64,000 bases of DNA from Ancrocorticia populi. GTDB taxonomy: Bacteria > Actinomycetota > Actinomycetes > Actinomycetales > Actinomycetaceae. Below, in pieces: positions 41,545 to 52,541 of the stretch. Numbering within the stretch: position 1 is the stretch's first letter; each line of letters starts with the position of its first letter. The notes below the pieces were generated by a model. That model made no database searches. It saw only the letters and a list, made by a program, of their open reading frames with translations, and was not told where the DNA came from. Where the stretch lies: assembly GCF_003123745.1 (NCBI RefSeq), contig NZ_QETB01000004.1:1-64000 (forward strand), given 5' to 3'. Position numbers and translations under genes: made by a program.

Positions 41545-43497
41545 TCAGATCCGCGTAGCCAGTGCGATGAGGAGCGCAACAACAGCGCCCACCATCGTGT
41601 AGCTTGCATAGGTCCGGACGTAACCGTTCTGCAGATGGGCAACAATCTTGCCCAACCCAGTGGTTGCCTTGGCGGTGCCTTCAACGGCCCCGTCAACAAC
41701 GTATTCGTCCACCACGGCAACGCCGGTGGTGATCGCGCGCCCACCATCCATGAAGATGCGCTCGTTCACAGTATCTTGGTACAGATCTTCGCGGGCGGCT
41801 TCGGTCAGGAAGTTCCCATTGGGGGCCACAACCGGCACCGTGCTAGCAAGGTACATCTTCCATGCCACTCCAACGCCCACGGCAACAAGCGCCAGCGTCA
41901 AGCCAGTGATGACTGCAACGGGCAGAACAGGTTCGCCGTGCTCCCCGTGGCCGATGGCCGGAGCCAGCCAATCCACAAAGCTGAAGTGGTTGAGCAGGAA
42001 GCCCAGAATCAATGAGCCGATAGCCAGCAAGATCTGCGGAACATACATCGCGGCCGGAGCCTCGTGTGGATGCTTCGCGTTCGATCCCTCGGTGCTGAAC
42101 CGTTCTTTGCCGTGGAAAATCATGAAGAACATACGAGACATGTAGAAGGCGGTCAGGCCGGCCACAAGCAGTGTGAGGGTTCCAAACACCCACGGCTGCC
42201 AGCCATCCCCGACGAATGCCGTCTCAATGATCTTGTCCTTCGAGTAGAAGCCCGAAAGGAACGGGAAGCCGATGATCGCGAGGTAGCCACACAAGAAAGT
42301 GGCCCACGTGATCGGCATGTACTTGCGCAGGCCTCCAAAGCCGCGCATATTCACTTCGTCGCCCATCGCGTGCATCACAGAGCCGGCACCAAGGAACATG
42401 TTTGCCTTGAAGAAGCCGTGCGTTACGAGGTGGAAGATCGCGAATCCGGCGCCCACCGGGCCAAGCCCGGCCGCCAGCATCATGTAACCGATCTGGGACA
42501 TTGTGGAGGCCGCGAGGACCTTCTTCATGTCATCCTTAGCGGCACCAACGATGGCTCCGAACACGAGGGTGATCACGCCAATGATCGCAACCGCCAGTTG
42601 GGCGGATTCGGACACGGCGTAGATGGCACCCGAGCGGACCATGAGGTACACACCGGCGGTCACCATGGTGGCGGCGTGGATCAGGGCGGAGACGGGCGTT
42701 GGGCCCGCCATCGCGTCGCCCAGCCAAGCCTGCAGCGGGAACTGCGCAGATTTACCACAAGCGGCCACGAGTAGGAAGATCCCGATCGCGGTAACAGTTG
42801 CTTGGTTGGCGCCATCAAGCCCCGCGTTAACTCCGTCGAAAGTCACGGTGCCGAAGGCGGAGAACATGATCATCATCGCGATGAGCATGCCCATATCGCC
42901 CACGCGGTTCATAATGAATGCCTTCTTACCGGCGGCGGCATTCTCGGGGACCTGGTTCCAGAAGGAGATGAGGAGGTAGGAAGCCAGTCCCACGCCTTCC
43001 CAGCCGATGAATAGAACAAGGTAGGAGTTGCCCAGTACCAGAAGCAACATCGAGGCAACGAAAAAGTTGAGGTAGGCGAAGAAGCGGCGCCGATCGGGAT
43101 CGTGCTTCATATACCCAACTGAGTAGATATGGATGAGCGTACCCACGAAAGTCACGAGCATGAGGAACGTGAGCGAGAGCGGATCCACGCGCATGGCGAT
43201 ATCGATCGAGAAATCGCCGGCGGGAACCCAACGGTACACAACAGTGTCGAGCACCCGTTCGCTTGCCGGCTGGCCGAGAACTTGGAACAGCGCGGCTACG
43301 GCCACCACGAAGGCGCCCGTGGAGGTAGCAATGCCGAGCCAGTGGCCCCACGCATTCGCCGCCTTCCCCGCGATAAGAAGAATCCCGGCGCCGAGCAGCG
43401 GAATAGCAACACATAGCCAGATCAGGTTGGCGGGGCCGGTTGCCTCAATAGCACCGGACGCCGCAGTAACGCTGGCTGGAATAAGACCCAGAGTCAA
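41545..43497 (-). CDS. nuoL: NADH-quinone oxidoreductase subunit L
   Basis: NuoL is the distal proton-pumping subunit and has the long lateral helix at its C-terminus. The 650-residue protein has about 16 helices and motifs FIGWEGVGLASYLLISFW and FPLQAWLGDAMAGPTPVSAL. The start is a TTG with AGGTG close upstream, after a 16-bp gap from nuoK. The C-terminus contains a His-rich loop (GHGEHGEP). Confidence 0.95.
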   Translation of the reverse strand: MTLGLIPASVTAASGAIEATGPANLIWLCVAIPLLGAGILLIAGKAANAWGHWLGIATSTGAFVVAVAALFQVLGQPASERVLDTVVYRWVPAGDFSIDIAMRVDPLSLTFLMLVTFVGTLIHIYSVGYMKHDPDRRRFFAYLNFFVASMLLLVLGNSYLVLFIGWEGVGLASYLLISFWNQVPENAAAGKKAFIMNRVGDMGMLIAMMIMFSAFGTVTFDGVNAGLDGANQATVTAIGIFLLVAACGKSAQFPLQAWLGDAMAGPTPVSALIHAATMVTAGVYLMVRSGAIYAVSESAQLAVAIIGVITLVFGAIVGAAKDDMKKVLAASTMSQIGYMMLAAGLGPVGAGFAIFHLVTHGFFKANMFLGAGSVMHAMGDEVNMRGFGGLRKYMPITWATFLCGYLAIIGFPFLSGFYSKDKIIETAFVGDGWQPWVFGTLTLLVAGLTAFYMSRMFFMIFHGKERFSTEGSNAKHPHEAPAAMYVPQILLAIGSLILGFLLNHFSFVDWLAPAIGHGEHGEPVLPVAVITGLTLALVAVGVGVAWKMYLASTVPVVAPNGNFLTEAAREDLYQDTVNERIFMDGGRAITTGVAVVDEYVVDGAVEGTAKATTGLGKIVAHLQNGYVRTYASYTMVGAVVALLIALATRI

Positions 43498-43513
43498 TTC
43501 ACACCTGCTTCCG

Positions 43514-43813
43514 TCAGTGTTTGAGCTGGTTCGCGCCGTCGAGCGAAGCGGACCGGTGAGTTCGGAAAATGGAAACGACGATGGCTAGGCCAACCACAAC
43601 TTCCGCTGCGGCCACCACCATGACGAAGAAGGCGAATACTTGCCCTTCCACGTTGCCCCACATCCGGGAGAACGTGACGAAAACAAGATTGCACGAGTTA
43701 AGCATCAGCTCCACGCCGAGCAGTGCGATGATCGCATTGCGGCGGGTCAGCACGGCCGTTGCCCCGATAGTGAAGAGGATTAGTGCCAGAATCACGTAAT
43801 ACATGAGGTTCAC
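43514..43813 (-). CDS. nuoK: NADH-quinone oxidoreductase subunit K
   Basis: This 99-residue, three-helix subunit has [20 protein letters not shown] with the conserved membrane Glu of the proton path, and a second Glu in [20 protein letters not shown]. The GTG start overlaps the nuoJ stop (GTGA); an ATG lies three codons in. It acts in the membrane arm of complex I. Confidence 0.95.
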   Translation of the reverse strand: MNLMYYVILALILFTIGATAVLTRRNAIIALLGVELMLNSCNLVFVTFSRMWGNVEGQVFAFFVMVVAAAEVVVGLAIVVSIFRTHRSASLDGANQLKH

Positions 43814-44730
43814 TCGGATTCACCTTCTTCAAGCTCCGGCTTGTCCGGGGCGGAGTCGATTTGGGGGGCCGACGACGGGTACTCGGGCGCTGCCTCACCC
43901 GGCATTCCGGGCAATCCGGAATTGGGCACCTGAGGATGTGGGCCATCGAGTTCACCGCGGCGAATGCGATCGGCAGTGGCTGGCGAGATTTGGCTGACAC
44001 GGCGTGCCTGGCCACGAACGCGGAGTACGCGCGGGACGGACTCTTCAACTTCCACACCACCAGCGGTGAGGGCCGGGTTGGCGGCCGAGTTAGATTCGGC
44101 GTATACGCCCGTAGGTGGCTTCTGGCCAATGTGGCGTCCGGTGGCGGCGTAGGCCTCCATCTTGGCGTCCACGAGCTCTGGCTGCGTAAGCTCAGGATGA
44201 GTCTTCTCCCGATGGGTGAGGACCATAGCGCCTAGGGCCGCGACCACGAGAAGTGTTCCCACCAGTTCGAGTGTCAGAACGTGATTCCCGAAGATCGATT
44301 GAGCGATCGATTCCGGATTAGTCGGGGAATTCGCTTCCTTCATACCCACAGCCTCTGGCGTGTGGGCCCCAAGGATCGCACCGATCGCGATCACCACGAA
44401 ACCGAGGCCCCCCAAAACAGCAACGGGACGCTGCCAGTTGAGTGTCTCGTGCGTGGTGTCGGAGGAATCCACACCGATCATCATGAGCACGAACAGGAAC
44501 ATCATGAGGATCGCGCCCGTGTATACGGCCACTTGGACAACACCCATGAAGGGCGCCTCAAGCATTGTGTAGAGGAACGCAAGGCACACCATGATCGCGA
44601 TCATGCTGCCTGCCGAGTAGACGGCGCGGCGTGTGATGAGTAGGCCGAAGATGGCAAGAACGATCATCACGATCGCGATTGCGAAGAAGAGCAGTGTCTC
44701 TCCGGTCGAGATCTCGAGCGTACCCATCAT
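43810..44730 (-). CDS. nuoJ: NADH-quinone oxidoreductase subunit J
   Basis: The 306-residue subunit has five helices in the first 185 residues, including [20 protein letters not shown], and a hydrophilic C-terminal tail of about 120 residues (Pro-, Glu- and Ser-rich). Such tails are common in actinobacterial NuoJ and absent from the E. coli protein. The start overlaps the nuoI stop (ATGA). Confidence 0.93.
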   Translation of the reverse strand: MMGTLEISTGETLLFFAIAIVMIVLAIFGLLITRRAVYSAGSMIAIMVCLAFLYTMLEAPFMGVVQVAVYTGAILMMFLFVLMMIGVDSSDTTHETLNWQRPVAVLGGLGFVVIAIGAILGAHTPEAVGMKEANSPTNPESIAQSIFGNHVLTLELVGTLLVVAALGAMVLTHREKTHPELTQPELVDAKMEAYAATGRHIGQKPPTGVYAESNSAANPALTAGGVEVEESVPRVLRVRGQARRVSQISPATADRIRRGELDGPHPQVPNSGLPGMPGEAAPEYPSSAPQIDSAPDKPELEEGESE

Positions 44731-45368
44731 GCCCCCTTGTTCTGGAGAGTGGGATCATCGGGGCGATGCTCGCGAACCCATTCGATTTGTTCGGGAACCG
44801 GCCCGGTCACGGAACCGCGGTAGTAATCAGCATCCGAGGTGCCGGGCACCATGGGATGCGGAGCGGCTAGCATGTTTTCTCCCATTGGGGCTAGCAGGTC
44901 CTGCTTCTCGTAGATCAGGCCCTCGCGCGTGGGACCAGCCAACTCGAACTCGTTGGTCATGGTCAGAGCGCGCGTTGGGCAAGCCTGAATGCAGTATCCA
45001 CAGAAGATACAGCGAAGGTAGTTGATTTGGTAAACCTTGCCGAAGCGCTCGCCTGGGGAGTACTGCTCCTCAGGTGTGTTGGCTCCGGCTTCCACGTAGA
45101 TCGCGTCCGCCGGGCAAGCCCACGCACATAGCTCACAGCCGATGCACCGTTCAAGGCCATCAGGGTAGCGATTGAGGTGATGGCGTCCGTGATAACGCGC
45201 CTGCGTTGGGACCTTCTCCTCCGGGTACTGCTCTGTGGACGTTGGCCGAAACATCGTGGAGAGGGTTACACCGAATCCAGCAACGGGAGCGAAGAACTGG
45301 CCAACCGGGCCCTTCTCCGCCGGCGCCCAGAGCGCGGGGTCCGGATCTTTGAATTCGTTCTCAGACAA
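44727..45368 (-). CDS. nuoI: NADH-quinone oxidoreductase subunit I
   Basis: NuoI carries two [4Fe-4S] clusters that pass electrons to NuoB. Both ferredoxin motifs are intact: [12 protein letters not shown] and [12 protein letters not shown]. The frame is open to 45581, but TTG at 45368 is chosen because GGAGG lies 6 nt upstream and the N-terminus SENEFKDPD then fits. That start overlaps the nuoH stop by eight bases. The protein is then 213 residues. Confidence 0.93.
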   Translation of the reverse strand: MSENEFKDPDPALWAPAEKGPVGQFFAPVAGFGVTLSTMFRPTSTEQYPEEKVPTQARYHGRHHLNRYPDGLERCIGCELCAWACPADAIYVEAGANTPEEQYSPGERFGKVYQINYLRCIFCGYCIQACPTRALTMTNEFELAGPTREGLIYEKQDLLAPMGENMLAAPHPMVPGTSDADYYRGSVTGPVPEQIEWVREHRPDDPTLQNKGA

Positions 45369-46689
45369 GTTCGCCCTCCTGCGTGGTCTGTTGCCGCGAA
45401 GCCCGCGGCGAAGGTGGAAGCGTTTGGCCGGGAAGCGGCGGGACCGGGAATCCTCCGGCCATCGCGTCAAATTCTTCTTCGGGACGGACGAATCCGGGTT
45501 CTTCCGAACTCTGTTCGTCCTTATCATCCTTATCACCGAAGATCCATATGATCCCGATAAGCACGAGGAAAATGACGCCAATTCCGATGTATAGCGAGCG
45601 CTGCGAAATGTCCGTGAACGAGGTAACTCCGCGAATCAGCGTGACACATACCAGCCAGCCGAGCGAAACAGGAATAAGGACCTTCCAGCCAAGCTTCATG
45701 AAGTGGTCATAGCGCATACGCAGCAGCGTTGCTCGGGTCCAGATCATGATGAACATGAAGACCCAGGTCTTGCCGAAGAACCACAGCATGGGTATCCAGC
45801 CGGTGTTCGGATCCCCGCCCCACAGCGAGTAAATCCACGTGACAATCGGGCCTGCGCGCCAGCCGCCGAGGAACATTGTTGTGGCGATCATCGACACGTT
45901 GAGCATGTTGATGTATTCGGAGAGGTAGTACCACGCGAACTTCATGGAGGAGTACTCCGTGGTGTGCCCTGCCACCAGTTCGCCCTCTGCCTCCGGCAAA
46001 TCGAAGGGCAAGCGGTTGGTTTCACCGAACATTGAAACGATGTACACACAGAACGCTGGGAACAGCGTGATGCAGTTCCACAGGCCGGACTGCGCTTCAA
46101 CAATCCCGGACGTTGACATGGTCCCTGAAGCAAGAACCACGGTCACGAGAGAGAGGCCGAGCGCGAGCTCGTAAGAAATCATCTGCGTTGCCGAGCGGAC
46201 GGAGCCGAACAGGGGCAGGGTGGATCGGGTAGACCAACCACCGAATACCAGTCCATATTCTCCGAGTGCCGCGACTGCAAGCAAGAAGATGAGCGCCACC
46301 GGCGAATCTGCGAGCTGTAGCGGGGTGTTGATTCCAAAGATGGACACTTGCGGCCCCATGGGGAGCACGGCCATCAGGATGAAGGCACACGCCGCGGCGA
46401 TCACAGGCGAGATAAAGTAAATGACCTTATCCGCGCCCTTCAGCCAGAAGTCCTCTTTGATAATGAGCTTTAGTGCATCCGAGATCGCTTGGAAGAGGCC
46501 GAGCGGCCCAACCCGGTTCGGACCCAAGCGATTCTGCATGAGGCCCAAACCGCGGCGCTCCACCCAGAGGGCAAGCAGCACCGAAAGGATCAAGTAGACG
46601 ATGATGAAGACGGCCTTGATGACCCAGATCCACCATGTATCTTCCGAGAAATCAGCAACCTGCTCGGCTGCCAGAATTGAAGGATTCAC
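45361..46689 (-). CDS. nuoH: NADH-quinone oxidoreductase subunit H
   Basis: NuoH forms the quinone entry channel with NuoB and NuoD. The 442-residue protein has about eight helices and the loops [20 protein letters not shown] and [19 protein letters not shown] (the conserved acidic quinone-site loop). A C-terminal extension of about 60 residues is charged and proline-rich. GTG at 46689 is chosen because GGAGGT lies 6 nt upstream and it overlaps the nuoG stop; the open frame runs to 46773. Confidence 0.95.
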   Translation of the reverse strand: MNPSILAAEQVADFSEDTWWIWVIKAVFIIVYLILSVLLALWVERRGLGLMQNRLGPNRVGPLGLFQAISDALKLIIKEDFWLKGADKVIYFISPVIAAACAFILMAVLPMGPQVSIFGINTPLQLADSPVALIFLLAVAALGEYGLVFGGWSTRSTLPLFGSVRSATQMISYELALGLSLVTVVLASGTMSTSGIVEAQSGLWNCITLFPAFCVYIVSMFGETNRLPFDLPEAEGELVAGHTTEYSSMKFAWYYLSEYINMLNVSMIATTMFLGGWRAGPIVTWIYSLWGGDPNTGWIPMLWFFGKTWVFMFIMIWTRATLLRMRYDHFMKLGWKVLIPVSLGWLVCVTLIRGVTSFTDISQRSLYIGIGVIFLVLIGIIWIFGDKDDKDEQSSEEPGFVRPEEEFDAMAGGFPVPPLPGQTLPPSPRASRQQTTQEGELV

Positions 46690-49232
46690 TTTGTTACCTC
46701 CAAAGCGACCTGCTCTCCGGCGCGAACGCCCAGAGTTGCGATCTGACATCCCACTGAATTCTGCGGGATCCACACAACGCCCTCAGGCATCGGACGAATC
46801 ACCGCATCGAGAGTGAGCGCTCCGGATGGTCCGGAGAGTGTCAACTGTGAGCCGATACCCGCAGCCTTTGCCGTTGCGGCATCGAGCACTGCAACAGGCT
46901 TACGTGCGGTCCCGGCAAGATGGGGTTCGAACGCTTGCAGCGATCCGGCACCCAACATGAGGTTCCAACTAGCAAGCGTCGCTTGCCCGGCAGCCGGCGC
47001 GGCAACTGCCGCTGCGGCATCGTTCGGGGCGGCCACACGTGCGCCATCCCAACTGTGGAACTCGCTTATTTCGCCCACCACATCGGCAAGCGTGGCAAGC
47101 CCTAGATCCGTGCCCATCTCGAGCGCCAGTTCGTTCAGAACCGTGCGATCGGGGCGCTGGACCGAGGTAAGGACCTGACCGAACGGACGGATCCTGCCTT
47201 CCCAGTTCACGAAGGATCCGCCCTTTTCCGAAGGCGGGGCAACAGGCAGAACCACGTCGGCCAGCTCAGAGATCGTGGTTCCACGAACCTCAAGCTGTAC
47301 AACAAATCCGGCAGCCTTCACAGCATCGGCGGCGCCCTCCGGAAGATCCGCGAGGTCAACGCCGGCTAGGAGCAGGCCATCGAGCGTGCCATCAGCAGCC
47401 GCTGCGAGGATTTCCTGAGTTGTGCGCCCAGACTCGGCGGGCAGGGAATCGACACCCCACACTGCAGCAGCATCAACACGGGCTGCTGATTCGGCAACCG
47501 GGCGTCCGCCTGGAAGCAGAGATCCGAGAGCACCGGCTTCAATGGCTCCACGGTCTCCCGCACGGCGAGGAATCCACGCGATACGGGCACCGGTACGTTC
47601 CGCCAACCGGAGCGCTGCGGAGAGGGCACCCGGCGTGTCCGCCGTACGCTCCCCCACAAGGATTACGCCGGATTCTGCGAGTGAGTCAAAGGTCGCGTCA
47701 CCCGAGGAAAGTCCGTCAAGAATCGTCGCCTCAGTACCTGGGGCCGCCGGGATAAACCGAGCGCCCATCTTGGAGGTGCCACCGGTTTCATAGGCGGAGA
47801 TCACCGAGACGTTAACCGTTCCAGCGAGGAATCCCTTACGGAGCCGGAGGAATACGGTGCCGCATTCTTCTTCGGCCTCAAAGCCAACCGTCAGAACATG
47901 ACCGGCGGTTTCCAGGTCCTTGTAGGTAACGCCGATTCCGGATCCTGCTACCGTCGAGCCGATGAAGGCTTCCTCTTCGGCGCTAACGGGACGGGTGCGG
48001 AAATCGATGTCATTGGTGCCAAGCACAACGCGTGCAAACTTGGAGTACGCGTAGGCATCCTCCATCGCCAACCGGCCGCCAGTTAAGACACCAACCGCCT
48101 TGGACTTAGCCAAGCCGCGAGCAGCTACATCAATAGCATCCGGCCACGAGGTAGGAACCAAGTTGCCCTGGGTATCGCGAACAAACGGGTTCTTCAGGCG
48201 GTCCGAGCCGTCCTGCCAACGGAATGCGAAGCGGTCCTTATCGGTGATCCACTCTTCGTTGACTTCGGCGTCTTCACCCGAAAGGCGGCGAAGGATCGTC
48301 CCGCGCCGGTAATCGATGCGTATTGCTGAACCCGAGGCATCGTGTTCGGCAACTGAAGGCACAGACACGAGATCGAACGGACGCGAACGGAACCGGTAGG
48401 AGGCGCTTGTCAGGGCACCTACGGGGCAAATCTGAATGATATTGCCGGAGAAGTAGGAGCTGAATGGACGCCCGGATGAATCCTCTTCGGAATCCGCGAT
48501 GGGACCGGCGGAGAATCCGCCTTCCAATCCGAGCGTGCCGTATGGACCCGAGTATTCCGCGTTAACGAAGCCCGGGACGTTTCCATCGCTCTCGGAGAAG
48601 CCGAGCACGCTGGAATCAAAGTTGCCGATCTGGGATCCGTTTAGTGAATGAACGGAATATCCCGGCGTACCGCCACCGCGGCCCTGAAGCTGGATGAAGC
48701 GGTCGCCCGCGATCTGGCTCTGGAAACGGGTGCAACGCTGGCAGAGGATGCAGCGGTCGCGATCCAGCAGAATCTGGGACGAAACCTGAATAGGCTTCGG
48801 GTACGTCCGCTTGACGTCGATGAAGCGGGAGGTCGCCCGCCCATCGGTCATCGCCTGATTCTGCAGGGGGCATTCGCCGCCCTTATCGCACACCGGGCAG
48901 TCCATCGGATGGTTGATCAGGAGGAACTCCATGATCCCGTGCTGAGCCTTGCGGGCCACCTCGGAGGTGTGCTGGGTGTAAACCTCCATGCCGGGGCTGA
49001 CAGCCTCCGCGCACGAAGCCGCGGGCTTCGGCATCTTGGCGAGGTTACCATCGCGCCCTGGGCGCGCTACCTCGACTAGGCACTGACGGCAGGCGCCAGC
49101 AGGCTTGAGAAGCGGATGATCACAGAAACGTGGAATCCGCACCCCGGCTTGCTCCGCGGCCCTGATGATCATCGTTCCCTTGGGAACCGAGATCTCCTTG
49201 CCGTCAATCTTGAGGGTTACGAGTTCACTCAT
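46686..49232 (-). CDS. nuoG: NADH-quinone oxidoreductase subunit G
   Basis: This 848-residue iron-sulfur subunit binds several clusters. The N-terminal [2Fe-2S] domain has RFCDHPLLKPAGACRQC, the next region has CPVCDKGGECPLQ and CILCQRCTRF, and a molybdopterin-oxidoreductase-like domain follows from about residue 290. The C-terminal half is less conserved and Ala-rich. ATGA overlap with nuoF shows coupling. Confidence 0.94.
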   Translation of the reverse strand: MSELVTLKIDGKEISVPKGTMIIRAAEQAGVRIPRFCDHPLLKPAGACRQCLVEVARPGRDGNLAKMPKPAASCAEAVSPGMEVYTQHTSEVARKAQHGIMEFLLINHPMDCPVCDKGGECPLQNQAMTDGRATSRFIDVKRTYPKPIQVSSQILLDRDRCILCQRCTRFQSQIAGDRFIQLQGRGGGTPGYSVHSLNGSQIGNFDSSVLGFSESDGNVPGFVNAEYSGPYGTLGLEGGFSAGPIADSEEDSSGRPFSSYFSGNIIQICPVGALTSASYRFRSRPFDLVSVPSVAEHDASGSAIRIDYRRGTILRRLSGEDAEVNEEWITDKDRFAFRWQDGSDRLKNPFVRDTQGNLVPTSWPDAIDVAARGLAKSKAVGVLTGGRLAMEDAYAYSKFARVVLGTNDIDFRTRPVSAEEEAFIGSTVAGSGIGVTYKDLETAGHVLTVGFEAEEECGTVFLRLRKGFLAGTVNVSVISAYETGGTSKMGARFIPAAPGTEATILDGLSSGDATFDSLAESGVILVGERTADTPGALSAALRLAERTGARIAWIPRRAGDRGAIEAGALGSLLPGGRPVAESAARVDAAAVWGVDSLPAESGRTTQEILAAAADGTLDGLLLAGVDLADLPEGAADAVKAAGFVVQLEVRGTTISELADVVLPVAPPSEKGGSFVNWEGRIRPFGQVLTSVQRPDRTVLNELALEMGTDLGLATLADVVGEISEFHSWDGARVAAPNDAAAAVAAPAAGQATLASWNLMLGAGSLQAFEPHLAGTARKPVAVLDAATAKAAGIGSQLTLSGPSGALTLDAVIRPMPEGVVWIPQNSVGCQIATLGVRAGEQVALEVTK

Positions 49233-50539
49233 CGAACGCCCACCTCACTGAACAAAGTAGATTTCTCATGGGGGAATAGCTCGCGCGCTGGCGTGGTGTA
49301 GCCTGCCTCGAACTCACCGCGGAACAGCTCGATGCCCGATTTGATCGGGGTTGCCGCGGCATCACCGAGTGCGCAGAATGAGCGCCCCTGAATGTTTCCG
49401 GCAATTTCGTAGAGCAGGTCCACATCGCCGGGCTGGCCCTTGCCTTCTTCGAGGCGGTGCATGATCTGGCGCATCCAGAACGTGCCTTCCCGGCACGGTG
49501 TGCACTTACCGCACGATTCGTGCTGGTAGAAATCAGTCCAGCGCGAGATCACACGAACAACGGACACCGTCTCATCAAACATCATGAGGGCGCGGGTTGC
49601 CAGCATGGAACCTGCCTGCTTCACCGAGTTGTAATCTAGTGGCACATCCAGATGCTCCGGCGTGAACAGCGGAGCGGAGGAACCACCAACCGCCCAGAAC
49701 TTGAGCTCATGCCCGCTGCGGATACCACCCGCGTATTCGAGGAGTTCACGGCCCGTGATACCGAGCGGAGCCTCGTACTGGCCGGGTTTGGTGACGTGTC
49801 CGGACAGCGAGAAGAAGCCGTGGCCGTTGGCCGATTCGGTTCCCATATCTTGGAACCATTCCTTGCCGTTGCGGACAATGCCGGGAACGGAGGAGATGGT
49901 CTCCACGTTGTTGATAACGGTGGGGCGGGCGTAAAGGCCCTCGGCCGCCGGGAACGGCGGCTTCAAACGAGGCTGGCCGCGCAGTCCTTCGAGGGAATCG
50001 AGAAGAGCCGTCTCCTCGCCGCAGATGTAGGCACCCGCACCGGCGTGGACCGTGATATCCAGATCGTAGTTGCCTTTAGGGCCAACGCCTTTACCGATCA
50101 ATCCGGCTTCCTTGGCCTCACGCACCGCGGCCATGAGGCGGCGATATACATGAACAACCTCACCGCGCAGATAGACGAAGCCGTGATGCCCGCCAACTGC
50201 GAGAAGACAAATCGCCATGCCCTCGATGAGATCGTGGGGGTTTGCCATGAGCGCCGGGATGTCCTTGCATGTGCCCGGCTCAGATTCGTCCGCATTCACC
50301 ACGAGGTAGCGCGGGCCACCGTCAGGTGCAGGGAGGAAAGACCATTTGAGCCCCGTGGGGAACCCCGCGCCACCGCGTCCGGCAAGCCCAGCATCCTTCA
50401 TCAGCTGAGTTAGCTCGCCTTCGTTGTAGCTCCAGGCCTTCTCCAGAGCCTCATAACCGTGGTTCTTCTTGTACGTCTCTAGTTTCCACGAGCGCTCTTG
50501 ATCCCAGATCTCTGAGATCACAGGCTTGAGAGTAGTCAC
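49229..50539 (-). CDS. nuoF: NADH-quinone oxidoreductase subunit F
   Basis: NuoF binds FMN and NADH and starts electron transfer. The 436-residue protein has GRGGAGFPTGLKW (NADH-binding glycine-rich loop), the FMN region VNADESEPGTCKD and GAGAYICGEETALLDSLEG, and the [4Fe-4S] motif ESCGKCTPCREG with a downstream Cys (SFCALGD). The start overlaps the nuoE stop (ATGA). Confidence 0.96.
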   Translation of the reverse strand: MTTLKPVISEIWDQERSWKLETYKKNHGYEALEKAWSYNEGELTQLMKDAGLAGRGGAGFPTGLKWSFLPAPDGGPRYLVVNADESEPGTCKDIPALMANPHDLIEGMAICLLAVGGHHGFVYLRGEVVHVYRRLMAAVREAKEAGLIGKGVGPKGNYDLDITVHAGAGAYICGEETALLDSLEGLRGQPRLKPPFPAAEGLYARPTVINNVETISSVPGIVRNGKEWFQDMGTESANGHGFFSLSGHVTKPGQYEAPLGITGRELLEYAGGIRSGHELKFWAVGGSSAPLFTPEHLDVPLDYNSVKQAGSMLATRALMMFDETVSVVRVISRWTDFYQHESCGKCTPCREGTFWMRQIMHRLEEGKGQPGDVDLLYEIAGNIQGRSFCALGDAAATPIKSGIELFRGEFEAGYTTPARELFPHEKSTLFSEVGVR

Positions 50540-51192
50540 TTCTGCTCCCCTCCCTTTCCGTGAGCGATAGCCAAGCCAACAAGAGATGCGGAGCCGGCAC
50601 CCGGCCCCTCATCTACATGGCCGTCTTCAAAGCCCGCGAGCACGCGCTCGGTTTCCTTGAAGGTGTGGACCTTCGCTGCGCCGCGTGTTGGGTGAACATC
50701 CTTGCCCTCGCGGATATCGTCCACAATTTCGCGTGCGCTTGCCGGAGTTTGATTATCGAAGAATTCCCAGTTCACCATGACCACCGGCGCGTAATCGCAT
50801 CCGGCGTTGCATTCGAGAGCCTCTAGGGTGATCTTTCCATCCTCAGTAGTCTCATCAGAGCCGATCCCGAGGTAATCGCTCAGGTCCTCCCAGATCGCGT
50901 CTCCGCCCATCACCGCACAAAGTGCATTGGTACATACGCCCACGTTGTATTCGCCGTTTGGGTGGCGGCGATACTGGCTGTAGAACGTTGCAACGGCGGA
51001 AACCTCGGCTCGTGTGAGTCCCAGAATATCCGCGGTCAACACGATTCCACGCGGGGAAACAAAGCCATCCTCAGCCTGAATGAGGTGCAAGATCGGCATG
51101 ATTGCCGATCGGCTCTGCGGATAACGCGCAATGATCTGCGCAGATTCGGCGCGGAGCCTTTCTTCAACGGCAGAGTCAAAGTTCTGTTCCAT
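50536..51192 (-). CDS. nuoE: NADH-quinone oxidoreductase subunit E
   Basis: The 218-residue thioredoxin-like [2Fe-2S] subunit has the four ligands in GVCTNALC and ECNAGC. It passes electrons near the FMN site of NuoF. A charged C-terminal tail of about 55 residues extends past the core. The nuoD stop and nuoE start share one base (TAATG). Confidence 0.95.
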   Translation of the reverse strand: MEQNFDSAVEERLRAESAQIIARYPQSRSAIMPILHLIQAEDGFVSPRGIVLTADILGLTRAEVSAVATFYSQYRRHPNGEYNVGVCTNALCAVMGGDAIWEDLSDYLGIGSDETTEDGKITLEALECNAGCDYAPVVMVNWEFFDNQTPASAREIVDDIREGKDVHPTRGAAKVHTFKETERVLAGFEDGHVDEGPGAGSASLVGLAIAHGKGGEQK

Positions 51193-52541
51193 TAGCGGTC
51201 AACACCTCCCATAACCGGATCGATTGAAGCAAGGCAAACAATGGCATCAGCGAGTAGCCCGCCCTCTGCCATCATCGAGAGCCCCTGAAGATTGCGGAAA
51301 CCCGGATCGGAGACGTGCGCGCGGTACGGGCGCGTACCACCATCGGACACAAGGTGACATCCCCACGTGCCCTTGGCGTGCTCGATCAAGGTGTAGCTCT
51401 GGCCCGCTGGCACGCGGAATCCCTCGGTCACCAGCTTAAAGTGGTGGATCAGGGACTCCATGGACTGGGTCATGATCTCTTGGACGTGTTCGTGAGAGGT
51501 GCCTTGCCCGTCCGTGGCGATGGACAGCTGAGCAGGCCACGCAATGCGCTTGTCCTCCACCATCACCGGTTGGCCTTCACTCGCGTCTAAACGATCGAGC
51601 ACCTGGTAGATAATGCGGAGGGATTGGTGGCATTCCTGCACACGGATCCACGTGCGGTTGTAAGCATCGGACTTATCCGTTGTAGGAACGTCGAACTCGT
51701 AGTTCTCGTACCCGCAGTATGGCTGCGTCTTGCGCAGGTCCCACGGAAGGCCCGCGGCCTTGAGGCCCGGGCCCGTCTGGCCAAGCGCCATGAGGGCCGG
51801 CAGTGACAGGACGCCAACGTTTTGGAAGCGCTTCTTGAAGATGGGGTTTTCACCAACGATGTCCCACATGTCCAGCATCGCTTGGCGCACGTTCGGCAAC
51901 ACTTCACGTGCATAATCCGTGGTGCCGGGAGTCAGATCCTCAGCAACCCCGCCCGGGCGGATGTATTCGTTGTTCATTCGCAGGCCAGAGATGCGCTCGA
52001 TGATCCGCATGAGATCTTCACGGCCACGGAATCCGGCCGTCATCATCGAGGTGGCACCCAGCTCGTTGAGGGCGGAACCGAAGGCGATCAAGTGGGATGC
52101 AACCCGGGAGAGCTCCATCATGAGCACACGAATCTGCTGCGCGCGCTCGGGAATCTGATCCTCGATGCCCAAGAGCTTTTCAATACCCATGCAGTAGCCC
52201 ACCTCTTGGAAGAAGCAGGCCGTGTAGTCCATACGAGTCACAAAGCTGACGCCCTGAGTCCAGGTGCGGTACTCCATGTTCTTTTCGATTCCCGTGTGGA
52301 GGAACCCAGTAGCGCCGCGAATCTCGCGAACGTATTCGCCGTCCAGCTCCATCAGGAGGCGGAAGACGCCGTGCGTTGAGGGGTGGACCGGGCCGATGTT
52401 AACGACGATGCGCTCTTCAGCCAGCTGCGCGGCCTCCGAGGCGATATCCGACCAATCGCCACCAATGGCGTCGAATCCGGGAAGTCCGTCAAGATCGGCT
52501 TCGGTGGCGCCGCTCGTGGCGTGGAATTGTTGTGAGGTCAT
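51192..52541 (-). CDS. nuoD: NADH-quinone oxidoreductase subunit D
   Basis: NuoD, related to [NiFe] hydrogenase large subunits, forms part of the quinone site. The 449-residue protein has NIGPVHPSTHGVFRLLMELD, the essential His and Tyr region, and ends IDPVMGGVDR as the family does. The open frame reaches 52646, but ATG 52541 is chosen because it shares a base with the nuoC stop (TAATG). It is not fused to NuoC. Confidence 0.95.
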   Translation of the reverse strand: MTSQQFHATSGATEADLDGLPGFDAIGGDWSDIASEAAQLAEERIVVNIGPVHPSTHGVFRLLMELDGEYVREIRGATGFLHTGIEKNMEYRTWTQGVSFVTRMDYTACFFQEVGYCMGIEKLLGIEDQIPERAQQIRVLMMELSRVASHLIAFGSALNELGATSMMTAGFRGREDLMRIIERISGLRMNNEYIRPGGVAEDLTPGTTDYAREVLPNVRQAMLDMWDIVGENPIFKKRFQNVGVLSLPALMALGQTGPGLKAAGLPWDLRKTQPYCGYENYEFDVPTTDKSDAYNRTWIRVQECHQSLRIIYQVLDRLDASEGQPVMVEDKRIAWPAQLSIATDGQGTSHEHVQEIMTQSMESLIHHFKLVTEGFRVPAGQSYTLIEHAKGTWGCHLVSDGGTRPYRAHVSDPGFRNLQGLSMMAEGGLLADAIVCLASIDPVMGGVDR